DNA of 64,000 bases from Aliarcobacter sp. (GCA_028689025.1 JAQTXA010000011.1:25666-89665); one strand, 5' to 3'. Positions 18,281 through 27,616 are shown, counted from the first letter of the stretch. Notes: generated from the letters alone by a model not told the origin. Translations and numbers: made by a program.

Positions 18281-19909
18281 ATGAGTAAAAACAACATAAA
18301 AACTTCAGGTTTCTCTCTTGCTAAAAGAAAAGAGTTAACAGGTGATGATTTTTATGAGATTAAACAATTTGATGATATGACAGTTGCTGTTGTATGTGAT
18401 GGAGTTGGAAGCGCCCAAGAAGGTGCAATGGCTGCTAAAAAAGTAACTCAACATATAATAAATAATTTCAAAAATATTCCAAAAGTTTGGAGTATTGAAA
18501 AAGCTATGAAAGAGTTTATAACTTCAATAAACTCAATTCTTTATGCCCAATCTATACATGAATATGAAAGACCTGAATATGTAACAACTCTTACGGTTTG
18601 TGTAATTAAAGGAAATCGTTTATATGGAGCAAATGCTGGTGATAGCAGGATTTATCTTTTAAGAGATAATAAATTAACTCAGCTTTCATACGACCATAAT
18701 GAAGAGGGAATGGCTGGTGTTTTATCAAATGCTGTGGGAATTTGTGAAAGTGTTGAGATATTTTATTTTGAAAACAATATCCAAAAAGATGACAAAATTC
18801 TAATGTGTAGTGATGGTTTGTATTCATTAATGAGTAATGATACTTTATTAAAAAATATTCCAAATGGTGCATATCAAATAGTAAAAAAAGCTAGTTTTTT
18901 TGTTGAAGATAATCTTCCAGATGATACAACAGCTGTTATATTAGAAATTTTAGAAGCAGACCCAATTGAATTAATGAAAAATCTAAATCTTGGAATTCCT
19001 GAAAAGCTAAAAAAAGGTGACATAATTGATGGTTATGAACTAACTCTTTCTCTAATTCAAAATAACAGAACTTGGGTTTGCAAAAAAAACAATCAAGAGT
19101 ATGTAATAAAATTTGCACCCTATGAAGCCATAGAAAATGAAGAGATTTTAGATTTATATATAAAAGAGGCATGGAATGCAAAAAGATTAAAAGCTGGATT
19201 CTTCCCAAAAACTTTTATTCCAAAACAAAGAAGTGCAAGATATTATCTAATGACAAAATTAGATGGAATAAATCTAAAACAATATCTCAAAAAAAGAAAT
19301 TTATCAATTGATGAAGCTATAAATTTAGCAAAAACACTTATCTCAATGAGTGAATATCTTTTGAAATTTAACCTTGTTCATGGGGACATAAAACCTGAAA
19401 ATATAATAGTAATACAAAGAGATGGGAAAAAGATTTTTAAAATAATAGATTTTGGTTCAATCACAGAGATTTTTTCAATCACAAATAAAGCAGGAACTCC
19501 CTCATATTTAGCACCTGAAAGATTTAAAGGAAGTGCAATAAATGAAAAAACAGAAATTTTTTCTATTGGAGTTACTTTATATCAAGCCTTAACGGGGAAA
19601 TTTCCTTATGGAGAGATAGAACCTTTTCAGAATCCAACTTTTGGAACAGCAAAAAAACCTCAAAAATTAAATAGCAATATTCCATTTTGGTTAGATAGTT
19701 TAATATTAAGAGCCATTAGTACAAAAGAGGATTTAAGATATTCAAACTATTCATATATGAAGTTTGAGCTTGAATATCCAAATAAAGTAAAACCTTTTTT
19801 AAGTGAAAACACACCTTTATTTGAAAGAAATCCAGAACAAACTTATAGAATTGGTTTTATCATCTCTTTTATAATTAACTGCGTACTTTTAGTATATGTT
19901 TTAAAATAA
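18281..19909 (+). CDS. PP2C-type phosphatase fused to Ser/Thr protein kinase
   Basis: 542 aa. The PP2C part (about 1-230) keeps the metal-binding Asp motifs: VVCDGVGSAQEG, NAGDSRIYLL, LMCSDGLYSL and DDTTAVIL. The kinase part (about 255-510) has the ATP Lys in YVIKFAP, catalytic loop LVHGDIKPENIIV (HGD in place of HRD), IIDFGSI and the APERFKG segment. A last hydrophobic helix (about 523-540) anchors it to the inner membrane with both enzymes in the cytoplasm. Pseudomonads carry a similar kinase gene beside nitrate transporter and nirBD genes, so the link with nitrate assimilation is known by context. Its target is not established from sequence. Confidence 0.9.
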   Translation: MSKNNIKTSGFSLAKRKELTGDDFYEIKQFDDMTVAVVCDGVGSAQEGAMAAKKVTQHIINNFKNIPKVWSIEKAMKEFITSINSILYAQSIHEYERPEYVTTLTVCVIKGNRLYGANAGDSRIYLLRDNKLTQLSYDHNEEGMAGVLSNAVGICESVEIFYFENNIQKDDKILMCSDGLYSLMSNDTLLKNIPNGAYQIVKKASFFVEDNLPDDTTAVILEILEADPIELMKNLNLGIPEKLKKGDIIDGYELTLSLIQNNRTWVCKKNNQEYVIKFAPYEAIENEEILDLYIKEAWNAKRLKAGFFPKTFIPKQRSARYYLMTKLDGINLKQYLKKRNLSIDEAINLAKTLISMSEYLLKFNLVHGDIKPENIIVIQRDGKKIFKIIDFGSITEIFSITNKAGTPSYLAPERFKGSAINEKTEIFSIGVTLYQALTGKFPYGEIEPFQNPTFGTAKKPQKLNSNIPFWLDSLILRAISTKEDLRYSNYSYMKFELEYPNKVKPFLSENTPLFERNPEQTYRIGFIISFIINCVLLVYVLK

Positions 19910-21913
19910 GTTCTTATCCATAGCTATATTTTTTGGTTCACCAAAATAGTAACCTTGTGAGAAATCAACTCCAAGGTCATATAAAATATTAAAGATTTCC
20001 TCATTTTCAACAAATTCAGCGATTGTGATAATTTTTTGTTTTTTTGCAAATGAAACTATTGTTTCAACAACATTTCTACTATAAGAATCTTTTGCAATAT
20101 TTTTAACAATACTTCCATCAATTTTTAAAATATCTGGTTCGAAGTCCAATAATCTCTCAAAATTTGAATATCCAGCACCAAAATCATCAATTGCAATTTT
20201 AACACCCAGTTTTTTTACACGTTTAATAAAACTTTTTATAACTTCAAAATCTCTTACAACCTCATCTTCTAGTAATTCAAAAACTATTCTTGAAGTATCA
20301 TCTTTATACTCTTCTAAAAGAGAATAAAGTTTTTCTCTTGTTTCCTCTTTTTCAATATCTAAAGATGAAAGATTTATTGAAATTTTTGTAGTTATATGTT
20401 CTAAAATCTTAAATGAATTTTCTAAAACTCTATGAGTTATTTTGTTGTAATAACTTCCTTTTTTAGAAATATCTAAAAAAGCATAAGGAGATAATACATT
20501 CCCCTCTTCATCCACAAGTCGAACTAAAGACTCATATTTTTCTATTAATCTAGTTTTATTATTAATTATTGGTTGAAAATATGAAACTATTTTATAATTA
20601 TCAAGGGCTATTTTTACCATTTTGATAACTTCCATATTTTTTTTAGCTTCAATGTGATCATGTATTGATGAATCATTTGCATATTTTATTAACATTTTTT
20701 TATTTATTGCTTCATCTAATCCACACTTAGCATCTTCATATAAATGCTCTTTTCCAAAAGAGTAACTTACTATTATGTTTAAGTCATACTCTATTTCATC
20801 AACTATCAAAATTGATTTTCTAATATTTTTTACAAAAATTTCAAGATAATCACTTATATTTGTTTCAGAAGAAGCAAAGTCAAAAAAATCAGCTAAAAGC
20901 GCATATCTACCATTTCCTATATTGTAAATATTTTCAAAAACATAAGAATTTGGTAAATAAGATAACATATTAAAAGCAAACATTTTCTCTATTTTATCTA
21001 CTGTTAAAATATTATAAAATCTATCAAGAATTTCAAAATCCTCAATTTGAATTAAAATTAGTAAAAATAGATTATTAGATTCAATTTTATCAATTAAATG
21101 TTTTTTATCACTCATGATTGTACGTACATTACTTCGTACACTCACATATTCAAGTATATCCCCATTTAAATCTAAAATTGGTTTGATTGTTGTTTTTATA
21201 TAGTATGTTTTGCCACTTTTTGATAAGTTTTTAATAACACCTGACCATTCTGTTTTTTTGTTTTTTATTGTATTCCATAAATCTTTATATACTTCTATTG
21301 GATTATCAGGATGTTTTACTAAATTATGAGATTTACCGATTAACTCTTCTTTTGTATATTCAGAAGTTTTACAAAAGTTTTCATTAACATAAGTAATTAT
21401 CCCATTTTTATCAGTTTTTGAAATAATAGAATTTTTATCTACTAAATCAGTAAATTGTTTTTGAATTCTTAAATTCTCTTTTTGTTTATTTATTTTCTCT
21501 TTTTTCTCTCTACAATTTTCTATAGATTTATATAAAACTTCTAAGAAACTATTTTCACAAAAAGGAGGAATTAAATAACCATCTATTTTTAGTTCAATTG
21601 TTTTTAAAAAACTCTCTTTATCATCATTTTGAGAATAAATAATTGTTACAATATTTTTTTTGATTTTTTTGATTTTTTTAATTAATTCAAAACCATTAAG
21701 TTCTGGTATTTCTATATCTGTAATTACAATTGAAAATTTATTTTTACCAAACTCTTTAAATGCATCAAGACCATTATCAACATATACAACTTCTTTAAAA
21801 AAGTTTTCAAAATATTCTAAGTTATTATTTTTATTATTTTTATCTTTCACCACATAAAGAAGATTAAGTGTTTTGCAAAAAGAACTTGTTTCTTCTAACT
21901 TTTCAGCATTCAT
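19901..21913 (-). CDS. REC-PAS-degenerate GGDEF-EAL protein
   Basis: 670 aa. Receiver at about 12-135 with Asp in VITDIEIPELNG, but the acidic pair is VKDK and the conserved Lys is Pro (YLIPPF), so phosphorylation is doubtful. PAS at about 150-270 (DKNGIITYVNENFCKTSEYT). A GGDEF-like domain at about 280-400 has NIGNGRYALL at the active-site position and so cannot make c-di-GMP. EAL at about 425-665 keeps ESLVR, NLSSLDIE, ELLEDE, DDFGAGYSNF, LKIDGSIV and AEFVENEE, so phosphodiesterase activity is likely. It is convergent with, and overlaps by 9 nt, the phosphatase-kinase gene. Cytoplasmic. Confidence 0.88.
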   Translation of the reverse strand: MNAEKLEETSSFCKTLNLLYVVKDKNNKNNNLEYFENFFKEVVYVDNGLDAFKEFGKNKFSIVITDIEIPELNGFELIKKIKKIKKNIVTIIYSQNDDKESFLKTIELKIDGYLIPPFCENSFLEVLYKSIENCREKKEKINKQKENLRIQKQFTDLVDKNSIISKTDKNGIITYVNENFCKTSEYTKEELIGKSHNLVKHPDNPIEVYKDLWNTIKNKKTEWSGVIKNLSKSGKTYYIKTTIKPILDLNGDILEYVSVRSNVRTIMSDKKHLIDKIESNNLFLLILIQIEDFEILDRFYNILTVDKIEKMFAFNMLSYLPNSYVFENIYNIGNGRYALLADFFDFASSETNISDYLEIFVKNIRKSILIVDEIEYDLNIIVSYSFGKEHLYEDAKCGLDEAINKKMLIKYANDSSIHDHIEAKKNMEVIKMVKIALDNYKIVSYFQPIINNKTRLIEKYESLVRLVDEEGNVLSPYAFLDISKKGSYYNKITHRVLENSFKILEHITTKISINLSSLDIEKEETREKLYSLLEEYKDDTSRIVFELLEDEVVRDFEVIKSFIKRVKKLGVKIAIDDFGAGYSNFERLLDFEPDILKIDGSIVKNIAKDSYSRNVVETIVSFAKKQKIITIAEFVENEEIFNILYDLGVDFSQGYYFGEPKNIAMDKNLF

Positions 21914-22068
21914 TTTAATCCTTAATTATTAAAGTTATAGTTATATCATAATTGAATATATTTTTAACTTACTTAAGTTAATCATTAAATTATTTTAAAT
22001 ACATACAATCTTACACTTTACATGCTAAAATCAATAAATACTCTATATTTAATAAAAAATCTTATAAA

Positions 22069-22089
22069 ATTGTATATTTTTAAGACAAT
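22069..22089. promoter_or_regulatory. Candidate nitrate-pathway operator before nasC
   Basis: ATTG-N13-CAAT dyad with left half ATTGTATA, the reverse complement of the TATACAAT half seen before narK and nirB. It lies 74 bp before the nasC start. The rest of the 250-bp gap is AT-rich and empty. Confidence 0.5.
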
Positions 22090-22163
22090 TCTACTTAAAA
22101 TTACATTAATTATTATTGTATACTCATATATAAATTATACGATATTTTATGACAGGATTAAAA

Positions 22164-24152
22164 ATGATTAAATCAGTATGCGGTTATTGTGGCGTTGGAT
22201 GTGGATTAGAATTTGAAGAAAATAAATTAATAGGTGACGTTGTATATCCCACAAATGAAGGAAAACTTTGCTCAAAAGGAATATCTGAACTTATTAGTAT
22301 TCAAACGCCTTCAAGATTATTAAGACCAAAAGTAAGAGATGATTTAACACAAGAGTTCAAAGAAACAACTTGGAGCAATGCCATAAATAAAGTTGCTACA
22401 AAAATAGCACTATCTCCAAAGGAAAAAGTAGGATTTTATCTTTCGGGTCAGCTTTTAACGGAAGATTATTATATTGCCAATAAACTAATGAAAGGTTTTA
22501 TTGGAACTAATAATGTTGATACAAACAGTAGAACTTGTATGTCAAGTGCTGTTGTTGCATATAAAAAATCTTTAGGAGCAGATTATGTTCCAGTTCGTAT
22601 GAATGATGTACATGATGCTAATTTACTTATTTTAGTGGGAGCAAATACAGCAGAAGCCCATGTAGTTTTTCATAATAGAATCAAAACTGCAAAAAAACAA
22701 GGTCTAAAAATTATAGTAATTGATCCTAGATTTACAGATACTGCAAAAATAGCTGATTTATTTCTGCCAATAAAACCAGGAAGTGATATTGACTTTTTTA
22801 ATCTTGTTTCAAAAAGAATTATCGATGAGGGTTTAGTTGATGAAAAATTCGTAGAGGAAAAAGTTAATAATTATGAGTTACTAAAAAATAAATTCAAAAG
22901 AGTTCCAGTTACAAAAATGCTAAAAAGAACAGGTTTAAGTGCCGAACAATTCGAAGAGTTTTGGCAGATGTACAAAGAAAATGAAAATATCATTACAGCT
23001 TGGACCATGGGAATAAATCAATCATCTCAAGGTGTTGATAAAAATCTTGCTATTATAAATACTCACCTTTTAACTGGGAAAATATTTACAAAAGGAAATG
23101 GACCATTTTCACTAACTGGTCAGCCAAATGCAATGGGAGGAAGGGAAGTTGGTGGACTTTCAACAATGTTGGCTGTTCATCTAGGATTTGAAAAAGAGTC
23201 AGTTGATAAAGTAAAAGAGTTTTGGAAAACTACAAAAGTTTCAAATATTCCAGGACTAACTGCCACTCAAATGCTTGAAGCAAATCTTGATGTTTTAATT
23301 ATCTGTCACACAGACCCAATTTATCATCTTCCAAATAGAAATAAAATGGAAGAGCTAATGAAAAAAATCCCAATGGTTGTAGAAATAAATGCCTATGAAA
23401 ATTCTGAAACAGCAAAGTTTGCTCACATCAGACTTCCTGCTGCTCCTTGGGGAGAAAAAGAAGGAACTCAAACAAATCTTGACAGAACAATCACAAAACA
23501 AGAAAAACTAACAAGAACTTCAATAGATTGTCTTCCTGATTGGGAAATTTTCCAGCTTATAGCTCAAAGATTAGGCTATAAAGAAGCCTTTAATTTTACA
23601 TCTACAAAAGAGATTTTTGAAGAGTATCAAGAAATGACAAAATTAAATCCACATCTAAATATCTATGAAGCTTCGTATGATAATCTTTCAAAGGAACCAT
23701 TTATTTGGGGTGAAAAAATCAGAGAAAACAGAGAATTTCTAACAAAAGATAAAAGAGCAAACCTATTTTTTGTGGAAAATAAACTCCTAAGTGAAAAAAC
23801 AAATCTAAAATATCCTCTGACACTACTAACAGGAAGAACAAGAGACCAATGGCACTCAGGAACAAAAACAAATCTTCCAAGAACTCTATTAAAATATAAA
23901 GAGTTAAATTTTTGCGAAATTCACCCAACAAATGCAAAACAGTTTGGAATTCAAGATGGAGATACAATAAAAATCTCATCAATAAGAGGAGAGATAGAAT
24001 CAAAAGCAATTCTTACAGAAGATATAAGAATCGACACAATTTTTATGCCAATAAGTAATAGAGAGATAAACTATCTAACACATGATTTATACGATAAAGA
24101 CTCAATGCAACCTGATTATAATCATAGTGCAGTTAGGGTTGAGAGGGTTTAA
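22164..24152 (+). CDS. nasC: Assimilatory nitrate reductase catalytic subunit (Mo-bisMGD)
   Basis: 662 aa cytoplasmic enzyme reducing nitrate to nitrite. The [4Fe-4S] motif CGYCGVGC...LCSKG is at residues 5-42. The molybdenum ligand Cys is in NSRTCMSS near 122. Further family blocks are DPRFTDTAKIADLFLPI, LTGQPNAMGGREVGG and, at the C-terminal pterin-binding end, LLTGRTRDQWHSGTKT. It lacks the C-terminal [2Fe-2S] domain of the longer Klebsiella NasA, so it is closer to the NarB/NasC type using an external electron donor, which is not encoded here. I chose ATG 22164 (AGGAT 8 nt upstream) over ATG 22149. Confidence 0.92.
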   Translation: MIKSVCGYCGVGCGLEFEENKLIGDVVYPTNEGKLCSKGISELISIQTPSRLLRPKVRDDLTQEFKETTWSNAINKVATKIALSPKEKVGFYLSGQLLTEDYYIANKLMKGFIGTNNVDTNSRTCMSSAVVAYKKSLGADYVPVRMNDVHDANLLILVGANTAEAHVVFHNRIKTAKKQGLKIIVIDPRFTDTAKIADLFLPIKPGSDIDFFNLVSKRIIDEGLVDEKFVEEKVNNYELLKNKFKRVPVTKMLKRTGLSAEQFEEFWQMYKENENIITAWTMGINQSSQGVDKNLAIINTHLLTGKIFTKGNGPFSLTGQPNAMGGREVGGLSTMLAVHLGFEKESVDKVKEFWKTTKVSNIPGLTATQMLEANLDVLIICHTDPIYHLPNRNKMEELMKKIPMVVEINAYENSETAKFAHIRLPAAPWGEKEGTQTNLDRTITKQEKLTRTSIDCLPDWEIFQLIAQRLGYKEAFNFTSTKEIFEEYQEMTKLNPHLNIYEASYDNLSKEPFIWGEKIRENREFLTKDKRANLFFVENKLLSEKTNLKYPLTLLTGRTRDQWHSGTKTNLPRTLLKYKELNFCEIHPTNAKQFGIQDGDTIKISSIRGEIESKAILTEDIRIDTIFMPISNREINYLTHDLYDKDSMQPDYNHSAVRVERV

Positions 24153-24171
24153 AAGAATTTAAGTAAGCCAA

Positions 24172-24198
24172 AATTGACTCAAATAGTTTGAGTCAATT
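24172..24198 (+). terminator. 12-bp perfect hairpin after nasC
   Basis: AATTGACTCAAA and TTTGAGTCAATT flank a TAG loop, 20 bp after the nasC stop. There is no T-run, so it is either a weak terminator or an mRNA 3-prime-end structure. The CTCAAATAGT segment is repeated just after it at 24199. Confidence 0.55.
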
Positions 24199-24526
24199 CT
24201 CAAATAGTCTATATTTAAGCATCTTCATCTTTAATTACTAATTGCTACTCCATATAACAAATTATAATAATTAATACTCATCATATAAAATACAAAAATA
24301 TAATTCACCCTATTTTCTTTTTAATCAATTTCTACCCAAAAATATTTAAAATTTAATGTAAAAGTAAGTTTATATAGACTAATTACAGATTATAAATAAC
24401 ATAAATATATTAATTTAATAAATTTTAATTAAAAATTAAGATTATTGAATATTTTATATACAATTTTTTTAATCATAAAAGAATTCTTTATGCAATAATT
24501 ATTTAACGTAAAGAAAAGGATTCAAA
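24199..24526. other. Long AT-rich leader region of nirB
   Basis: About 330 bp with no credible gene. It holds the ATTG-N13-CAAT dyad at 24444-24464 and then the nirB ribosome site. I find no further clear structure. Confidence 0.6.
24444..24464. promoter_or_regulatory. Candidate nitrate-pathway operator before nirB
   Basis: ATTGAATA-N5-TATACAAT, where the halves match at 7 of 8 positions as inverted repeats. It is the best of the four copies and lies 62 bp before the nirB start. Confidence 0.5.
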
Positions 24527-26992
24527 GTGAAAGAAAAACTAGTAGTAATCGGAAATGGGATGAGTGGACTTCGAACCATCGAAGACCTTTTAGAAATAAA
24601 CAAAGATAAATATGACATCACTATTTATGGTGAAGAACCTCATGTAAACTATAATAGAATCATGTTATCTTATATACTTTCACAAGAAAAAACTTTTGAA
24701 GATACAATCATCAATCACCAATCTTGGTATGAACAAAACAATATCACTTTACACAAAGGCGATAAAATTGTATCAATAGATAAAAATAGTAAAACAATCA
24801 AAAGTGACAGTGGAAAAACTGAATCTTACGACAAACTTCTAATAGCAACAGGTTCAACTGCTTTTGTTCCTAAAACAAAAGGAAGTGACCTTGAAAATGT
24901 AATTGCTTTTAGAACAAAAGCCGATGTTGATGCAATTATTAGCACTATTAGAAAAGATAAAACTGCCGTTGTAGTTGGTGGTGGACTTCTTGGACTTGAA
25001 GCTGCTTATGGAATTGCAATGCATGGAATTAAAACTATTTTAGTTCATAGAAGTGGAAGTATACTTTCTCAACAACTTGACTCAACTGGTGGAAAATTAC
25101 TTCAAAAAAATCTTGAATCTTATGGAATTGAGTTTAAATTAAACACAACTATCCAAGAAATAAGTGGCGATGGTATTGTTGAAAAAGTAAGTTTCACAGA
25201 TGGTGTTAGTGTTGAGTCAAACTTAGTAGTTTTTGCAACTGGAATTATTCCAAATACAGCACTTGCTCTTGAAGCAGAACTTGAAACAAAAAAAGGAATC
25301 ATTGTAAATGATTTCCTAAAAACTTCTGATGATTCTATTTTTGCCATTGGAGAGTGTGTTGAACACAATGGAAATACTTATGGTTTAGTTGCACCTCTAT
25401 ATGAACAAGCAAAAGTTTTAGCAAAAGTTCTAGCAGAGAAAACAACTGAGGGATATGAGGGTTCAACTTTATCAACTAGACTTAAAATCTCAGGTGTTGA
25501 TTTATTTAGTGCTGGTGATTATTTAGGAGATGTAACAACTGAGGATTTAATTTTACTTGATGAAAAAGCGGGAATCTATAAAAAACTTGTAATCTATGAA
25601 AAAAAAATCATAGGAGTTGTTCTTTATGGAGATACAACTGATGCTTCTTGGTATTTAAAACTCCTAAAAGAACATACGGATATTTCAGATTTAAGAACAA
25701 AAATTCTATTTGGAAAATCAGCAATATCAGGAGATAGCGGTCATGGTGGAAGCGATATAAACAGTATGAGTGATGACGAAGAAGTTTGTGGATGTAATGG
25801 AGTTTGTAAAGGCGACATTGTATCTGCCATCAAAGATAAAGATTTAAAATCACTAAGCGATGTAAAATCTTGCACAAAAGCTGGAGCTTCTTGTGGTTCA
25901 TGTCTTGGATTAGTTGAACAAATTTTAGTTAATACTTTAGGTGATGAATATAACGCTATTGAAGAGGGAATTTGTGGCTGTACAACACTTGGACACAAAG
26001 ATATTAAAAAAGTAGTTGATGATGGTGAATTTGAAACTGTTTATGACGTTTTTAAATCATTAGAGTGGAAAACGCAGGAAGGTTGTTCAAAATGCCGACC
26101 AGCAATAAACTACTACTTACTTGTAAAATATAATGATGATAAATATAAAAATGACAAAAGAAGTGCACTTGTAAACGACAGAATGTACGCAAATATCCAA
26201 AAAGATGGAACTTACTCTGTGGTTCCTAGGATTTGGGGAGGACTTACCAGTCCACAAGAGTTAAAAGATATTGCAGATATTGCAGTTAAATATGATGTTC
26301 CAACTGTAAAATTTACAGGTGGTCAAAGACTTGATATGTTGGGAGTTAAAAAAGAGCAACTTGAACCTATGTGGAAAGATTTAAATGATGCTGGTTTTGT
26401 ATCAGGTCAAGCTTATGCAAAGGGTCTGAGAACTGTAAAAACTTGTGTTGGAAATACTTGGTGTAGATTTGGAACTCAAGATTCTATGAATATGGGTGTG
26501 ATTATTGAAAAACTAACTTGGGGATCTTGGACTCCACACAAATTTAAAATTGCAGTTTCAGGCTGTCCTAGAAATTGCGCGGAAGCTACTATAAAAGATT
26601 TAGGTGTAATTGGAGTTGATTCTGGTTGGGAAATTTCAATTGCTGGAAATGGTGGTATAAAAGTGAGAGTTACTGATTTCCTTTGTAAAGTGGAAACCGA
26701 TGAAGAGTTATTAACTTATGTAAAAGCCTTTATGCAATTTTATAGAGAAGATGCTTATTACCTAGAAAGAACAGCTCATTGGGTTGAAAGAACTGGATTA
26801 CAATATGTAAAAGATGTGATGTTAGATAAAGAAAAAGTGGCTTATTATGCTAAAAGATTTGAAATATCACAAAAATCAGCACAAGTTGACCCTTGGGCAA
26901 AAGCAATAGAAGATGGATTTACAAAAGAGTTTAATTCAATTGTTATAAACCCAGAAGAATCTCATAGTTTTGAAGCAAAGGAGCAAATTTAA
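24527..26992 (+). CDS. nirB: Assimilatory nitrite reductase NAD(P)H, large subunit
   Basis: 821 aa, GTG start with AAGGA upstream. It reduces nitrite to ammonium with six electrons. Domains in order: FAD/NAD(P)H oxidoreductase (about 1-300; VVIGNGMSGLRTIEDLL and VVVGGGLLGLEAAYG), two BFD-type [2Fe-2S] segments (about 420-470 with CGCNGVC and SCGSC; about 485-535 with CGC and CSKCRP), a ferredoxin-like half domain, and the siroheme/[4Fe-4S] site TCVGNTWC ... SGCPRNCAEA near 640-690. Only CobA of the siroheme route lies in this window. It is coupled to nirD one nucleotide downstream. Confidence 0.95.
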   Translation: MKEKLVVIGNGMSGLRTIEDLLEINKDKYDITIYGEEPHVNYNRIMLSYILSQEKTFEDTIINHQSWYEQNNITLHKGDKIVSIDKNSKTIKSDSGKTESYDKLLIATGSTAFVPKTKGSDLENVIAFRTKADVDAIISTIRKDKTAVVVGGGLLGLEAAYGIAMHGIKTILVHRSGSILSQQLDSTGGKLLQKNLESYGIEFKLNTTIQEISGDGIVEKVSFTDGVSVESNLVVFATGIIPNTALALEAELETKKGIIVNDFLKTSDDSIFAIGECVEHNGNTYGLVAPLYEQAKVLAKVLAEKTTEGYEGSTLSTRLKISGVDLFSAGDYLGDVTTEDLILLDEKAGIYKKLVIYEKKIIGVVLYGDTTDASWYLKLLKEHTDISDLRTKILFGKSAISGDSGHGGSDINSMSDDEEVCGCNGVCKGDIVSAIKDKDLKSLSDVKSCTKAGASCGSCLGLVEQILVNTLGDEYNAIEEGICGCTTLGHKDIKKVVDDGEFETVYDVFKSLEWKTQEGCSKCRPAINYYLLVKYNDDKYKNDKRSALVNDRMYANIQKDGTYSVVPRIWGGLTSPQELKDIADIAVKYDVPTVKFTGGQRLDMLGVKKEQLEPMWKDLNDAGFVSGQAYAKGLRTVKTCVGNTWCRFGTQDSMNMGVIIEKLTWGSWTPHKFKIAVSGCPRNCAEATIKDLGVIGVDSGWEISIAGNGGIKVRVTDFLCKVETDEELLTYVKAFMQFYREDAYYLERTAHWVERTGLQYVKDVMLDKEKVAYYAKRFEISQKSAQVDPWAKAIEDGFTKEFNSIVINPEESHSFEAKEQI

Positions 26993-26993
26993 C

Positions 26994-27302
26994 ATGTCAA
27001 AATGGTACAAAATCACAGAAATTGAAAATATCCCTGAAATGGGTTCAAGAAAAGTAGAAATTGGTGAAACTGAAATCGCAATTTTTAAAACAAGAGATGG
27101 TTCAATCTTTGCTGTAAACAATATCTGTCCACACAAAAAAGGAAAACTAAGTGAAGGTTTAGTTCATGACAAAATAGTAACTTGCCCTTTACACAACTGG
27201 GAAATAGATTTAAAAACAGGACAAGCTTTAGGAAATGATAGTGGCTGCACGGGGGTTTATGAAACAAGAGTTGAAGAGGGAATTTTATATTTAAATCTTT
27301 AA
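26994..27302 (+). CDS. nirD: Nitrite reductase small subunit
   Basis: 102 aa Rieske-fold partner of NirB. Unlike many NirD proteins, which have lost the cluster ligands, it keeps both pairs, CPHKKG and CPLHNW, so it may bind a [2Fe-2S] cluster. The start is ATG 26994 with AAGGAG 11 nt upstream, one nucleotide after the nirB stop; an upstream in-frame TTG at 26970 lies inside nirB and lacks a site. Terminator follows. Confidence 0.93.
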   Translation: MSKWYKITEIENIPEMGSRKVEIGETEIAIFKTRDGSIFAVNNICPHKKGKLSEGLVHDKIVTCPLHNWEIDLKTGQALGNDSGCTGVYETRVEEGILYLNL

Positions 27303-27309
27303 AAATCAA

Positions 27310-27346
27310 TTTCTCCTAAATAAAATTTTGGGAGAAAGAATTTTTT
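27310..27346 (+). terminator. Terminator after nirD
   Basis: TTTCTCC and GGAGAAA pair around a 14-nt loop, followed by GAATTTTTT. It marks the end of the nirBD unit. Confidence 0.75.
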
Positions 27347-27349
27347 AAT

Positions 27350-27616
27350 CTAGTTAGCTCTAACTAAATCCATAATTCTTTTTCTTTCATCTGATTTACA
27401 ATTTATAATATCTCTTTTACTCTTTGAATTTATAAAACAATTTAATGTTCTATCCAACAACATAACTCTATCTTCTAAATTATCTTGTCTTGCTAAATCA
27501 ATTCGTTCATAGTATTTATTTATTAATCCATCTTTTTCTATTTCTAAATCATATATATTTACTTCATTTGCAAATATATTTGAACTAATAATAAATAATA
27601 TTATATTTCTTCTCAA
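27350..27616 (-). CDS. Small secreted protein of unknown function
   Basis: 88 aa from a TTG at 27616, with AAAGG 6 nt upstream; an in-frame ATG at 27682 would add 22 residues ahead of the signal peptide and has a poor site. RRNIILFIISSNIFANE looks like a signal peptide, followed by a charged helical mature part with two Cys (LNCF and INCK) about 13 residues apart, possibly a disulphide. The C-terminal stretch SDERKRIMDLVRAN is basic. I do not recognise the family. Convergent with nirD, sharing its terminator region. Confidence 0.55.
   Translation of the reverse strand: MRRNIILFIISSNIFANEVNIYDLEIEKDGLINKYYERIDLARQDNLEDRVMLLDRTLNCFINSKSKRDIINCKSDERKRIMDLVRAN

Noticed and set aside
22914..24009. 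Leu-rich minus-strand frame within nasC
   Set aside because: Antisense to a conserved enzyme; Leu-rich hydrophobic text is a by-product of AT-rich coding DNA.
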